From Deinococcus betulae (lineage in GTDB: Bacteria; Deinococcota; Deinococci; Deinococcales; Deinococcaceae), in assembly GCF_020166395.1 (NCBI RefSeq), contig NZ_JAIQXU010000009.1:1-64000 (forward strand): a stretch of DNA of 64,000 bases. Reading direction: 5' to 3'. The position numbers and the translations under genes are program-made. Below, piece by piece: positions 51,830-63,041 of the stretch (position 1 is the stretch's first letter; each line of letters starts with the position of its first letter). The notes beneath the pieces were generated by a model. It saw only the letters and a program-made list of their open reading frames with translations, did not search any database and was not told the origin of the DNA.

Positions 51830-52363
51830 CTACAGTTTTTCCCCGACTGGTACGGCTTCACTGAGCCAGTTCTCGCGGGGCGGCAGGGGACAGGTCCACT
51901 GCGGGCTGTAGGCGCAGTAGGGGTGGTAGGCCAGATTGAAATCCACCCGGATCAGGGGGCCGTCGCCGCCCAGTTGCTGATCCAGCGGGGCGTCCAGGTA
52001 ACGCCCGGCGCCGTAGGTCTCAGTGCCACTGGTGGCGTCCCGGAATGGCAGGAAAACGCGCGCCGGCGCCTCCTCGCCCAGGGGGGCGAACACCAGCAGG
52101 GTGTGCTGGCCGCCAGGCAGCGGCACCGTGACCTCGCCGTAGCGGGCCATCACGCGCACCTCGCCGGTATTGGTCTCCAGCGGAAACTCGGCGCTGGCGT
52201 CCTGGGGGAGCTGGGTCAGCGGCAGGGTAAACGCCCACGCTTCATCGGGCGCAAAGTAGCTCAGGCCGCGAAAGGTCGCTGCGTCCACGGGGCCGTTGCC
52301 AGCGGCAAAATGCTCATCCTTGCGGCGGCGAAAGTCCAGCAGGGCGTCCGCGTAGGCGGTCAC
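51830..52363 (-). CDS. DUF1684 protein
   Basis: 177 aa. DUF1684 pattern: FRGLSYFAPDEAWAF, then TYGAGRYLDAPL and the highly conserved NLAYHPYCAYSPQWTCPLPP near the C-terminus. No enzymatic function has been assigned to the family. The GTG start is a few bases after the S4 protein gene on the same strand, so the two share a transcript. Confidence 0.9.
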   Translation of the reverse strand: MTAYADALLDFRRRKDEHFAAGNGPVDAATFRGLSYFAPDEAWAFTLPLTQLPQDASAEFPLETNTGEVRVMARYGEVTVPLPGGQHTLLVFAPLGEEAPARVFLPFRDATSGTETYGAGRYLDAPLDQQLGGDGPLIRVDFNLAYHPYCAYSPQWTCPLPPRENWLSEAVPVGEKL

Positions 52364-52365
52364 AC

Positions 52366-52566
52366 TTACCAGTCCACCTTCACGCGCTGCCCGGCGTATT
52401 CCACCACGTCGCCCCGGCGCAGCTTCTTGCGGCGGCGCGTTTCGATGTCGCCGTTCAGGCGCACCTCGCCGCCCTGCACCCGGAACTTGGCCTCGCCGCC
52501 CGTTTCGACCAGCCCGCGCAGTTTCAGGAAATCCTGAAGGTCCATGGTGTCCTGTTCATTCGTCAT
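52366..52566 (-). CDS. S4-like RNA-binding protein (YbcJ type)
   Basis: 66 aa. Short S4-type RNA-binding motif with EAKFRVQGGEVRLNGDIETRRRKKLRRGDVV. YbcJ-like proteins bind RNA; the target is unknown. The ATG follows TACGCT by 7 nt (leaderless). It is the first gene of a unit with the DUF1684 gene. Confidence 0.85.
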   Translation of the reverse strand: MTNEQDTMDLQDFLKLRGLVETGGEAKFRVQGGEVRLNGDIETRRRKKLRRGDVVEYAGQRVKVDW

Positions 52567-52573
52567 GCCGGGC

Positions 52574-52579
52574 AGCGTA
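52574..52579 (-). promoter_or_regulatory. -10 element of leaderless S4-protein promoter
   Basis: TACGCT on the minus strand, 7 nt before the ATG. Confidence 0.5.
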
Positions 52580-52674
52580 ACAGGGTTGGGCCGCCCGGAA
52601 CCGTGAGAGGCCGGTCCCTCAGCCCTGACCGGCCCATGCAGTGCGGGAATCGTGCGGTCAATCGAGGCTTGCCC

Positions 52675-53196
52675 TCAGGGCCTGTACTGCGCGGCAAACA
52701 ATCTCACGTCGGCGTCGTCCACCTTGCCGTCGCCACTCAGGTCACCCACCGGGGTCGTCTTGCCGTGGTTGTTCATCAGCACGGCCAGGTCGGCCAGGTC
52801 AATCTTGCCGTCGCCATTCAGGTCGGCGCCGCTCAGGCGGGTACGGGCAGAGGCGGGCGTCCAGTCGGTCAGGCGCAGTTCGCGCGCCAGCTCCGCGCGC
52901 AGGGCGTCTTGCAGCGGCAGCGGCCCCCGCGGGTTGAACTCGATGCGCCGCTCACCGTTGACGGTGACCACCCGCGCCGCCACATCCGGGTTAAAGGGCG
53001 CCGCGCCGCCCAGGGCCAGCACCACGCCGCTCTTGGTGTCCAGCGTGACCGGCAGGTCGGGACTGCTCAGGGCCGTCAGGGCCGCCTGCACCGCCCTGGT
53101 CAGCTCGTCGCCCTGGGGCCGCAGTTTGACGGTGGCGGCCTGGGCGCCACTGGCTAGAGGGGCCAGCAGCAGCAGGGTCAGCAGCACCCGCTTCAT
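52675..53196 (-). CDS. Secreted protein with dockerin type I domain
   Basis: 173 aa. A signal peptide (LLTLLLLAPLASGAQA) and a short N-terminal domain (about 25-115) precede two EF-hand-like calcium loops. These are DLNGDGKIDLADLAVLMNNHG and DLSGDGKVDDADVRLF, the pair that defines a dockerin type I module. Dockerins bind cohesins with calcium. It is the last gene of a three-gene minus-strand operon: its ATG overlaps the preceding stop, and the operon's first gene encodes a cohesin-like lipoprotein. Confidence 0.85.
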   Translation of the reverse strand: MKRVLLTLLLLAPLASGAQAATVKLRPQGDELTRAVQAALTALSSPDLPVTLDTKSGVVLALGGAAPFNPDVAARVVTVNGERRIEFNPRGPLPLQDALRAELARELRLTDWTPASARTRLSGADLNGDGKIDLADLAVLMNNHGKTTPVGDLSGDGKVDDADVRLFAAQYRP

Positions 53197-53651
53197 GGCG
53201 TTCCCCGCGCGGCCACCAGGGCCTCACGCAGCTTAGCCGGGTCGGTGATGGTGCCGGCGTCCACACGCCCGTCGGTTACCGGGTAAAAGCCCTGGTTAAA
53301 GCCCACAAAGGGACTGTCCAGCCGCGCCGTGTACAGCAGCGCCACCACCTCCAGCCCCGGCCGCAGGGCCGGCACGTCGGCCAGGTCTTTGAGGACGAAC
53401 AGGGCCGGGGCGCCCTCCTGCTTCGGCAGCTGCGCGGGGTCGCCCGCAATGGTTTCGGTGACTGTCAGCGGGTAAACCAGATAGGTCACGGCGCCGTCTT
53501 TGACTTCCACGCTGGTGCCCAGCTTGGCGCGCACAATCACCTCGGCCTTCTTGGCCTGCTGGGCCAGGGTCAGGGTGGGGGCGGTGGTGGCCACGGCCAG
53601 CGAAGTCAGCAGGGCCGCGCCGGTCAGGGCGGTGCGGAGGATGGCCCTCAT
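53193..53651 (-). CDS. Small secreted protein of the cohesin-dockerin-like operon
   Basis: 152 aa. Signal peptide (about 25 residues) and a mature domain with KKAEVIVRAKLGTSVEVKDGAVTYLVYPLTVTETIAG. No catalytic motif. Its gene overlaps both neighbours by a few bases (ATGA type), so all three are translated together. Function unknown; it may belong to the same surface complex. Confidence 0.75.
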   Translation of the reverse strand: MRAILRTALTGAALLTSLAVATTAPTLTLAQQAKKAEVIVRAKLGTSVEVKDGAVTYLVYPLTVTETIAGDPAQLPKQEGAPALFVLKDLADVPALRPGLEVVALLYTARLDSPFVGFNQGFYPVTDGRVDAGTITDPAKLREALVAARGTP

Positions 53652-54640
53652 TTCTGGTCTCCGGGCGCCGCCGGCGGGGGCGTCACTGGGGCTGGTGAGG
53701 TGCTTGGAACAGTCGGCGCTGGTGTGGCTGGGGCTGGCGCCGCCGGGGTCGTCCCTGACGTCCCGGTTGGGGTGGTCGTGGGCGCTACGGCCGGCGCCGC
53801 TTGCTGCTCGGCTGCTTTTTGCTCTGCGGCCTTCTGCTCCGCCGCTTTCTGGTCAGCGGCTTTTTGTTCCGCCGCCTTCTGCTCGGCCAGCTTCTTTTCC
53901 TCGTCGGGGAAGAGCTTCTGGGCCAGCAACTTGCCCTCGCCGTCGCGGCCCTCGTAGGCCAGGACAGGGCTGGCGAGGGTCACCATGGCAGTGGGTTTGA
54001 CGGTCAGCAGCGCCACTCGCGCAGCGGTGCGCGGCAGCGCCTTGAAGCCGATGTCCACCAGCACGCGCCGCCCCTCCTGGCGCCAGAACACCACGTTGCT
54101 GCCCTCGGGTTGCACGCGCGTGACGGTCACGCCGGCTGGCAGCTCCCATCCAAAGCGCGCGGCCCGAACGGCGCGCGGCGCGTTGATGGTCAGTGGAATG
54201 CGGGTCTCGCCGCGAATCTGGCCGGCCGGCAGGTTCAGGGCCAGGCTCAGGGGCGGCAGGTCCTGCACCGTCAGCGTGACGGTTTTCGACCTCGTGCTGA
54301 GGGTCGAATCGGTGACTTCCAACGTGAAGGTGTAGGTGCCGGTCTTGGTGGGGGTGCCCACCAGCTGCTGCCCTTTGAGGTTGATGCCCGGCGGTAGGGT
54401 GCCGCCCGTCGCGCGTACGGTGTACGGCCCCGCTCCACCCGCCACGGTCACTGGGGCCGTGTACGGCTCGTTTAGGTACACCGGGGGCAGCCCGGACGGC
54501 GCCTCGACAAACGCCAGGGCGTCGCGCCCGGTGGTGGCCGAGGTGCCGGTGATTTCCTGGCCGCAGCCAGCCAGCGCGCCGGCCAGCAGGGCGCCCAGCA
54601 GCCACGCACCCGCGCGGCCCGTCGAACGGGAAAGTGCCAT
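53648..54640 (-). CDS. Lipoprotein with Ig-like, cohesin-like and EQKAA-repeat regions
   Basis: About 330 aa. Lipobox LAGC after a hydrophobic signal peptide. A bacterial Ig-like domain (about 45-125) has GTYTFTLEVTDSTLSTRSKTVTLTV. A cohesin-like beta-sandwich (about 130-240) follows. Then come tandem five-residue EQKAA repeats (from about 250) predicted to form a helical stalk, and a Pro/Thr/Ala tail. The cohesin identity rests on overall pattern, not on a database match. In frame with the dockerin gene downstream, it forms a candidate surface scaffold. ATG chosen over a GTG two codons upstream. Confidence 0.75.
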   Translation of the reverse strand: MALSRSTGRAGAWLLGALLAGALAGCGQEITGTSATTGRDALAFVEAPSGLPPVYLNEPYTAPVTVAGGAGPYTVRATGGTLPPGINLKGQQLVGTPTKTGTYTFTLEVTDSTLSTRSKTVTLTVQDLPPLSLALNLPAGQIRGETRIPLTINAPRAVRAARFGWELPAGVTVTRVQPEGSNVVFWRQEGRRVLVDIGFKALPRTAARVALLTVKPTAMVTLASPVLAYEGRDGEGKLLAQKLFPDEEKKLAEQKAAEQKAADQKAAEQKAAEQKAAEQQAAPAVAPTTTPTGTSGTTPAAPAPATPAPTVPSTSPAPVTPPPAAPGDQK

Positions 54641-54883
54641 ATGCACAGCAGTTTACCCGTGTCCCCGCCCTGCTGCGGTGAGGTCTGCATGTGGGCGGCC
54701 CGGCGGCGTCCTCTGAGCTGGGAACTATTGGCCTCAGGGGGTGAACGCAGGCCAGAGCCAGCAGAGCAGCTTGCGGCTTGGGCCTCCGCCAGGCACGACG
54801 GTCTAGGGGTGTTCTGAGCTGGTCACGGCACCGCAGGCCATGTTCTGAGTCTTTTGACAGAGTTGAGCGGTCCCCAGTCGCAT

Positions 54884-54889
54884 TACACT
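54884..54889 (+). promoter_or_regulatory. -10 element of leaderless M16-peptidase promoter
   Basis: TACACT, 7 nt before the ATG. Confidence 0.5.
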
Positions 54890-54896
54890 GCCCGCC

Positions 54897-57812
<2,916 letters not shown>

Positions 57813-57826
57813 GCCGGGCAAGACGA

Positions 57827-57856
57827 GGGGCCGCCAGCGTGATGTTGGGCGGCCCC
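57827..57856. terminator. Bidirectional terminator
   Basis: A perfect GGGGCCGCC/GGCGGCCCC stem lies between the converging M16 and MBL genes, 15 bases past the M16 stop; the plus strand then reads CTTCTG. Confidence 0.7.
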
Positions 57857-57869
57857 CTTCTGCTGCGGT

Positions 57870-58886
57870 TTAACTCCAGTTCCACACTGTCGGCTCGTAC
57901 TCGTATGACCCGACGCCTAGGCGGCGCAGGTGGCCGAGGGCCTGAAAGGGAAAGTGGTAGCCCGTGACCCAGAGCCCTTCAGTGACAATCCGGTCAAAGA
58001 TGGTCTGCCGGGTGCGGGCCGCCAGCGCGCCGTCGGTGTCGAAGCTGACGTACGCCCCTTCGTGCTTCAGAGACAGCAGGAAATGTCCGCCGGCGTCGCC
58101 CAGCACCATGACGCCACTGGGGCCGCTGCCTGCCAGCAGGCTCAGGTGCCCGGCGGTGTGGCCCGGTGTGGCCACCGTGGTCAGGCCCGGCAGGATGGTC
58201 TGCCCTGGCTGCACCAGGGTGAACTTGTCTTTCAGGGCGATCAGGTTGGCCTGCACGGCGGCGCTGGGGCTGGCCTGGGTTGCCCAGAAGTTGTATTCGG
58301 CTTCCCCCATGAGGTGCTGGGCGTTGGCGAAGGTGGGCGAGCCGTTCGTGGTCAACCCGCCGATGTGGTCGCCGTGGCCGTGCGTGATGAAGACGGCCGT
58401 GATGCTGCCCGGCTCAATGCCTGCCCGGCCCAGATTGGCCGCCAGCTGCCCGCCCGTGCCGCCGCGCCCGGTGTCCACCAAGATGCGCTGCGTGCCCATC
58501 TCCAGCACCACCGGATTGAAGTGGTTCACCGTGTTCGCAGCGGCCACGCTGTACTCGGTCAGGGTGGCGGCAAACTCGGCCTGGCGCTCAGGATTGGCGC
58601 CCCAGGTGGGCAGCAGCGCAGCCAGCGGCGCCGCGCCGTCACTAACCACCGTGAGGGTCATGTCCCCAATCCTTTGCCGGTAAAAACCGTTGCCGTTCAT
58701 GGGCAGAGCAGGGGTGGCCGGCGCAGCGGGTGTGGCGGGTGTCGCTGGGGTGGCCGGCGTCGTCTGGGCGCGGGCCAGCGGCGAGGCGGCCAGGACGGCC
58801 CCGGCCGCCCCCAGCAGCCGCAGGGTGTCGCGGCGGGCGTTGGGCTGAAGATCAGGAAGGGCGGGCGCAGCGGGGTCAGGGGCCAT
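57870..58886 (-). CDS. Tat-exported MBL-fold metallohydrolase
   Basis: 338 aa. A Tat signal peptide with RRDTLRLLGAAGAVLAASPLA is followed by a repetitive ATPATP linker (about residues 40-60) and a metallo-beta-lactamase fold: THGHGDHIGG (zinc site 1), His in TPGHTAGHLS, and Asp in VLGDAGGH. The arrangement is that of lactonase- and quorum-quenching-type MBL proteins. True substrate unknown. GGAGG 7 bases before the ATG. Confidence 0.88.
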   Translation of the reverse strand: MAPDPAAPALPDLQPNARRDTLRLLGAAGAVLAASPLARAQTTPATPATPATPAAPATPALPMNGNGFYRQRIGDMTLTVVSDGAAPLAALLPTWGANPERQAEFAATLTEYSVAAANTVNHFNPVVLEMGTQRILVDTGRGGTGGQLAANLGRAGIEPGSITAVFITHGHGDHIGGLTTNGSPTFANAQHLMGEAEYNFWATQASPSAAVQANLIALKDKFTLVQPGQTILPGLTTVATPGHTAGHLSLLAGSGPSGVMVLGDAGGHFLLSLKHEGAYVSFDTDGALAARTRQTIFDRIVTEGLWVTGYHFPFQALGHLRRLGVGSYEYEPTVWNWS

Positions 58887-59122
58887 GACAGAAAACCTCC
58901 AGAAGAAAGGCGGCGGCAGGCGGCAAGTCGGACGCCTTCACGTTAAATGGCCCGGCCACCGTCAAGGTGTTGCCGGGCCTGCCTTTTCTGCCTGAAGACC
59001 TTCAGGCTTGCTTGACCCTCAGCTCATGCGGGCTGGAGTGCACTGTAAAAAGAGGCGCTTCAGGTGGAGTGAGCTGACAGAGACGCGCAGCCGAGGCGGC
59101 GCCAACTTTGGGACTGGCGGCC

Positions 59123-61759
59123 TCAGTGTGCGCGCAGCCAGGCCAGCAGCTCGGGCTCGGCCAGCGGCGGGGTGATCGCGTACCCCTGCGCGGCGTCACA
59201 GCCCAGGTCACGCAGCACATCCAGCTGCTCCTGGGTCTCCACCCCCACCGCCACTACCTGCAGGCCCAGGCGGTGCGCCAGGTCGATGGTGGCCTGGGTC
59301 AGCGTCAGCGATTTCTCGTCGCCGGGCAGGCGGGCGGTCAGGGTGGGGTGCAGCTTGACGGCACTCAGGGGAAAGCGGGTCAGGGCGGTCAGGCTGCTGG
59401 CGCCCTCGCCGAAATCGTCCACGCTCAGGCGGGCGCCCAGAGAACGCAACTGTTCGAGCAGCCCCAGGGTTTCCTGACTGTGGTCGAGCAGGCTGCCGGC
59501 CGCCACCTCGATGTCGGGTGCCCCCTCGGCCGAGAGCAGCGGCAGCAGCCGGCGCAGGCCCGCGCTGCGGCGCAGTTCCTCCAGGCCCAGGTTCACGCTG
59601 ACCGCCCACTCGCTGTAGGCGCCCGCCAGGGCGCCGCGCACCGCCTGGCGGCCCAGCACGGCTTCCTGCACGACCCATTCGCTGATATGGGTAATCAGTT
59701 CGCTGCGGCTGGCCAAGTCCAGAAAGGTGCTGGGGCTCAGCATCCCCAGGGTGGGGTGATTCCAGCGCAGCAGGGCCTCGGCGCTGAGCGCCCGCCCGCT
59801 GCGCAGCGACACGGCCGGTTGGTAAAGCAGCGTGAATTGGCCCTTGTCCAGCGCGCCGCGCAGCGCCTCTTCCATCTCGAAGGCGCGGGCCACCTGGGCG
59901 CGCAGGGCCGGATTAAAGACGCTGTGCTGGTCGCGGCCCTGCCGCTTGGCGTGCTGCATGGCCACCTCGGCGTCGGCCAGCGGCGTGTCCCCGGCGGCGC
60001 CCGCCACCCGGCTGGCGGCCCCCAGCGCCCCCGTGATGGCCACGTCGCGGGACCCCGCGCGCAGCGGCACCTCCAGCGCGCCCTGCACGCGGGCCAGCGC
60101 CGCCGCCTCGTCCAGACCGGGCAGCAGCACGGCAAACGAGTCGTCGGCCAGTCGGGCCGCCTGGCCCTGCGTCTCGGCGGCCAGGTCATTGAGGCGCGCG
60201 GCCACCTGAATCAGCAGGCGGTCGCAGGCGGTGCGGCCCAGCGCCGCGTTCAGTTCGGTAAAGCCGTCTAGGTCCAGGCAAACCACCGTGGCACCTTCGC
60301 CTGCGGGCTGCGCGCCGCCCAGGGCTTCACGCAGGCCGGTGCGGTTGAGCAGGCCGGTCAGGGCGTCGTGGCGGGCGTCATGGCGAATCTTGGCCTGGGC
60401 GCGGCGCAGCGCCGTCAGGTCCCGCAGGGTCAGCAGCACGCTGCCGCGCGACCCGCCGGCCTCGCCGCCCACGCCCGCCGCGCGCAGTTCCATCTGGCGC
60501 ACGGTGCCGTCGGGCAGGGCCAGCAGAATTTCGCGGCGCAGCGGCAGCTTCAGGTCGCGCCATTCGGGCACCGTCAGCGGCTCGCCGTCCGGGGTAAAGA
60601 GGCGCACGCCCAGCTCGCTCATGACCCGCGACACCGCCAGGCCCACCAGCCGCGCGGCGTCCACCCCCAGCAGGCCGGCGGCCCGCTCGCTGACCAATTG
60701 GGCACGGCCGGCGTGATCCACCAGAATGGTGGCGTCCTCCGAGAGCGACAGCACCTGATTCATCACGCCCAGCGGCGCGCGCCCGGCCTGGCTGCTCAGC
60801 TCGCCCTGCGCGACCAGCAGGCCCGCTTCCGAGGTCCGGCGCACGCTGAGGCTGAGGGTGCCGCCCGCCGCCAGCTCGACGTCCGAGCGGGCCGCGCCGC
60901 CCATCGCCGCCAGGCGCACGAGGTCGCGCACCGGCTCGGACGGCACGTTGGCAAAGCAGGGCCAGACCCACAGCGGCGCCCCGGTCGTCACGGGCGCCGC
61001 CGCCGGCAGCAGTTCGGTCAGGCCGTGGCTGGCCTGCAAGACTGCCCCTGATTCGGACAGCAGCGCCGCCGGGGTTTCGGTGTCCAGCAGCGCCGAGACC
61101 CGCGCGGCGCGTTCGTATTCACCGCTGACATCCTGCAGGGTGAGCATGACCCCGGCGGAAGCCGCGCCGTAGTAGGGCCTCGCCTCGCCGCGCACCCACA
61201 GGGTCTGCCCACCCTGTTCCAGCTGTTCGTCGGGGAGGCGCACCGACCGCCCGGCCCCGGCCTGCGCCAGGGCGCTCAGCCAGCCGGGCCGGTCCTGAAA
61301 GACCTCGGTGGCGGGGCGGCCCGTGACCTCGGCCTCGCTGATCCCAAACAGTTCCAGAAAAGGCCGGCTGACCTTGCGAAACGCCAGGTCGCCCGTCAGC
61401 CAGGCCGTCGCCACCGGCAACTGCGTGACCAGCACCTCGGTCTCGCGGCCCTGGCTGTCCACCCGCGCGGCGGCCAGCAGCATGGTCAGCACCTGCGCGG
61501 CGGCGTCGGGGACGGCCGGGCCATCGGACCACAGCAGCCCCAGCAGCGCGCCGTCGCGGGTCAGCCAGGTCATCTCGCCGCGCTCGAACCACTCGTCGGG
61601 TGGCACGAGGTCGGGGCCAGCACTCTGGGCCGGGGCGCCGGCCTGAACGCGCAGCACCTCCTCGCCCAGCGAGGCCAGCAGGACGGCGTGGGGGGCGTGA
61701 ACGCGCAGCAGGTCACTCAGGGCCGACTGCACGGCAGAAAAGGTTGCCGCAGGACTCAT
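59123..61759 (-). CDS. PAS-GGDEF-EAL cyclic-di-GMP signalling protein with degenerate GGDEF
   Basis: 878 aa. Sensor N-terminus with at least three PAS-like modules (about 1-430). A GGDEF domain (about 440-600) has ADDSF in place of GGDEF, so no cyclase activity is expected. The EAL domain (about 610-875) has EALLRW, SVDDFGEGASSL and GVETQEQ intact, but the KID motif reads KLH. A phosphodiesterase is therefore possible but not assured; it may be a c-di-GMP receptor. GAGG lies 6 bases before the ATG. A TPR-GGDEF gene elsewhere in the window is broken by a frameshift. Confidence 0.88.
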   Translation of the reverse strand: MSPAATFSAVQSALSDLLRVHAPHAVLLASLGEEVLRVQAGAPAQSAGPDLVPPDEWFERGEMTWLTRDGALLGLLWSDGPAVPDAAAQVLTMLLAAARVDSQGRETEVLVTQLPVATAWLTGDLAFRKVSRPFLELFGISEAEVTGRPATEVFQDRPGWLSALAQAGAGRSVRLPDEQLEQGGQTLWVRGEARPYYGAASAGVMLTLQDVSGEYERAARVSALLDTETPAALLSESGAVLQASHGLTELLPAAAPVTTGAPLWVWPCFANVPSEPVRDLVRLAAMGGAARSDVELAAGGTLSLSVRRTSEAGLLVAQGELSSQAGRAPLGVMNQVLSLSEDATILVDHAGRAQLVSERAAGLLGVDAARLVGLAVSRVMSELGVRLFTPDGEPLTVPEWRDLKLPLRREILLALPDGTVRQMELRAAGVGGEAGGSRGSVLLTLRDLTALRRAQAKIRHDARHDALTGLLNRTGLREALGGAQPAGEGATVVCLDLDGFTELNAALGRTACDRLLIQVAARLNDLAAETQGQAARLADDSFAVLLPGLDEAAALARVQGALEVPLRAGSRDVAITGALGAASRVAGAAGDTPLADAEVAMQHAKRQGRDQHSVFNPALRAQVARAFEMEEALRGALDKGQFTLLYQPAVSLRSGRALSAEALLRWNHPTLGMLSPSTFLDLASRSELITHISEWVVQEAVLGRQAVRGALAGAYSEWAVSVNLGLEELRRSAGLRRLLPLLSAEGAPDIEVAAGSLLDHSQETLGLLEQLRSLGARLSVDDFGEGASSLTALTRFPLSAVKLHPTLTARLPGDEKSLTLTQATIDLAHRLGLQVVAVGVETQEQLDVLRDLGCDAAQGYAITPPLAEPELLAWLRAH

Positions 61760-61893
61760 GCTAAACCTCGGTTCAGGCCGCGCAGCGGCGCGGGAAGTGA
61801 GAAAACGCAGACAGGGCGCACACCTGGCATCGTGTCACGTCAAGTCTTACCGCCTTCGTGCAAACTCCGGACACTGGGGCGGGGGCAGCGGCC

Positions 61894-62292
61894 CTACTGC
61901 CCGCCAAACAGGCCAGGGTCAATCGGGGCGCTGGCCGCCACCGCCCGCCCCACACTGGCCGCGTCCGGTTCGGTCAGCAGTTCAGCGGCCTCGGGGCCGC
62001 CCACCACCGCTTCTCGCAGGGCCAGCCCCGCCGAGACGCCCCAGCGCACCAGCTCCGTCAGGGCGCGCCGGCCCGCTGGCCCAAAACGTGGCCCAAAAGC
62101 GCGCGCCAGCACTACCGTTTCGTCTGGCAGATGCAGCAGCGCGCCGTACGCCGCGTTTTCCCGTTCGCCCTGCCGGTCGGTAACCAGAATCAGCTGCCCG
62201 CCCGAAAGGTGGGCGCTGCCAAAGCGCGCCTGGACCGCGGCCCACGATTCCTGTGGGGCGCCGCCCACGCCCAGCGGCTCTGTAATGTTCAT
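61894..62292 (-). CDS. Conserved protein of unknown function
   Basis: 132 aa. Pattern GGQLILVTDRQGERENAAYGALLHLPDETVVLARAFGPRFGPAGRRALTELVRWG suggests a compact alpha/beta domain. No family recognised. TATGCT lies 6 nt before the ATG on the minus strand. Divergent from the YlmH-like gene with about 50 bases between the two starts. Confidence 0.75.
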   Translation of the reverse strand: MNITEPLGVGGAPQESWAAVQARFGSAHLSGGQLILVTDRQGERENAAYGALLHLPDETVVLARAFGPRFGPAGRRALTELVRWGVSAGLALREAVVGGPEAAELLTEPDAASVGRAVAASAPIDPGLFGGQ

Positions 62293-62298
62293 GGGTGC

Positions 62299-62304
62299 AG
62301 CATA
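62299..62304 (-). promoter_or_regulatory. -10 element of leaderless promoter for the unknown protein
   Basis: TATGCT on the minus strand, 6 nt before ATG. Confidence 0.45.
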
Positions 62305-62327
62305 GCCCTGTGCCCCTGGGCGCGCAC

Positions 62328-62333
62328 TATTCT
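62328..62333 (+). promoter_or_regulatory. -10 element of leaderless YlmH-like promoter
   Basis: TATTCT, 7 nt before ATG. Confidence 0.5.
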
Positions 62334-62340
62334 GGGCGGC

Positions 62341-63039
<699 letters not shown>

Positions 63040-63041
63040 CC

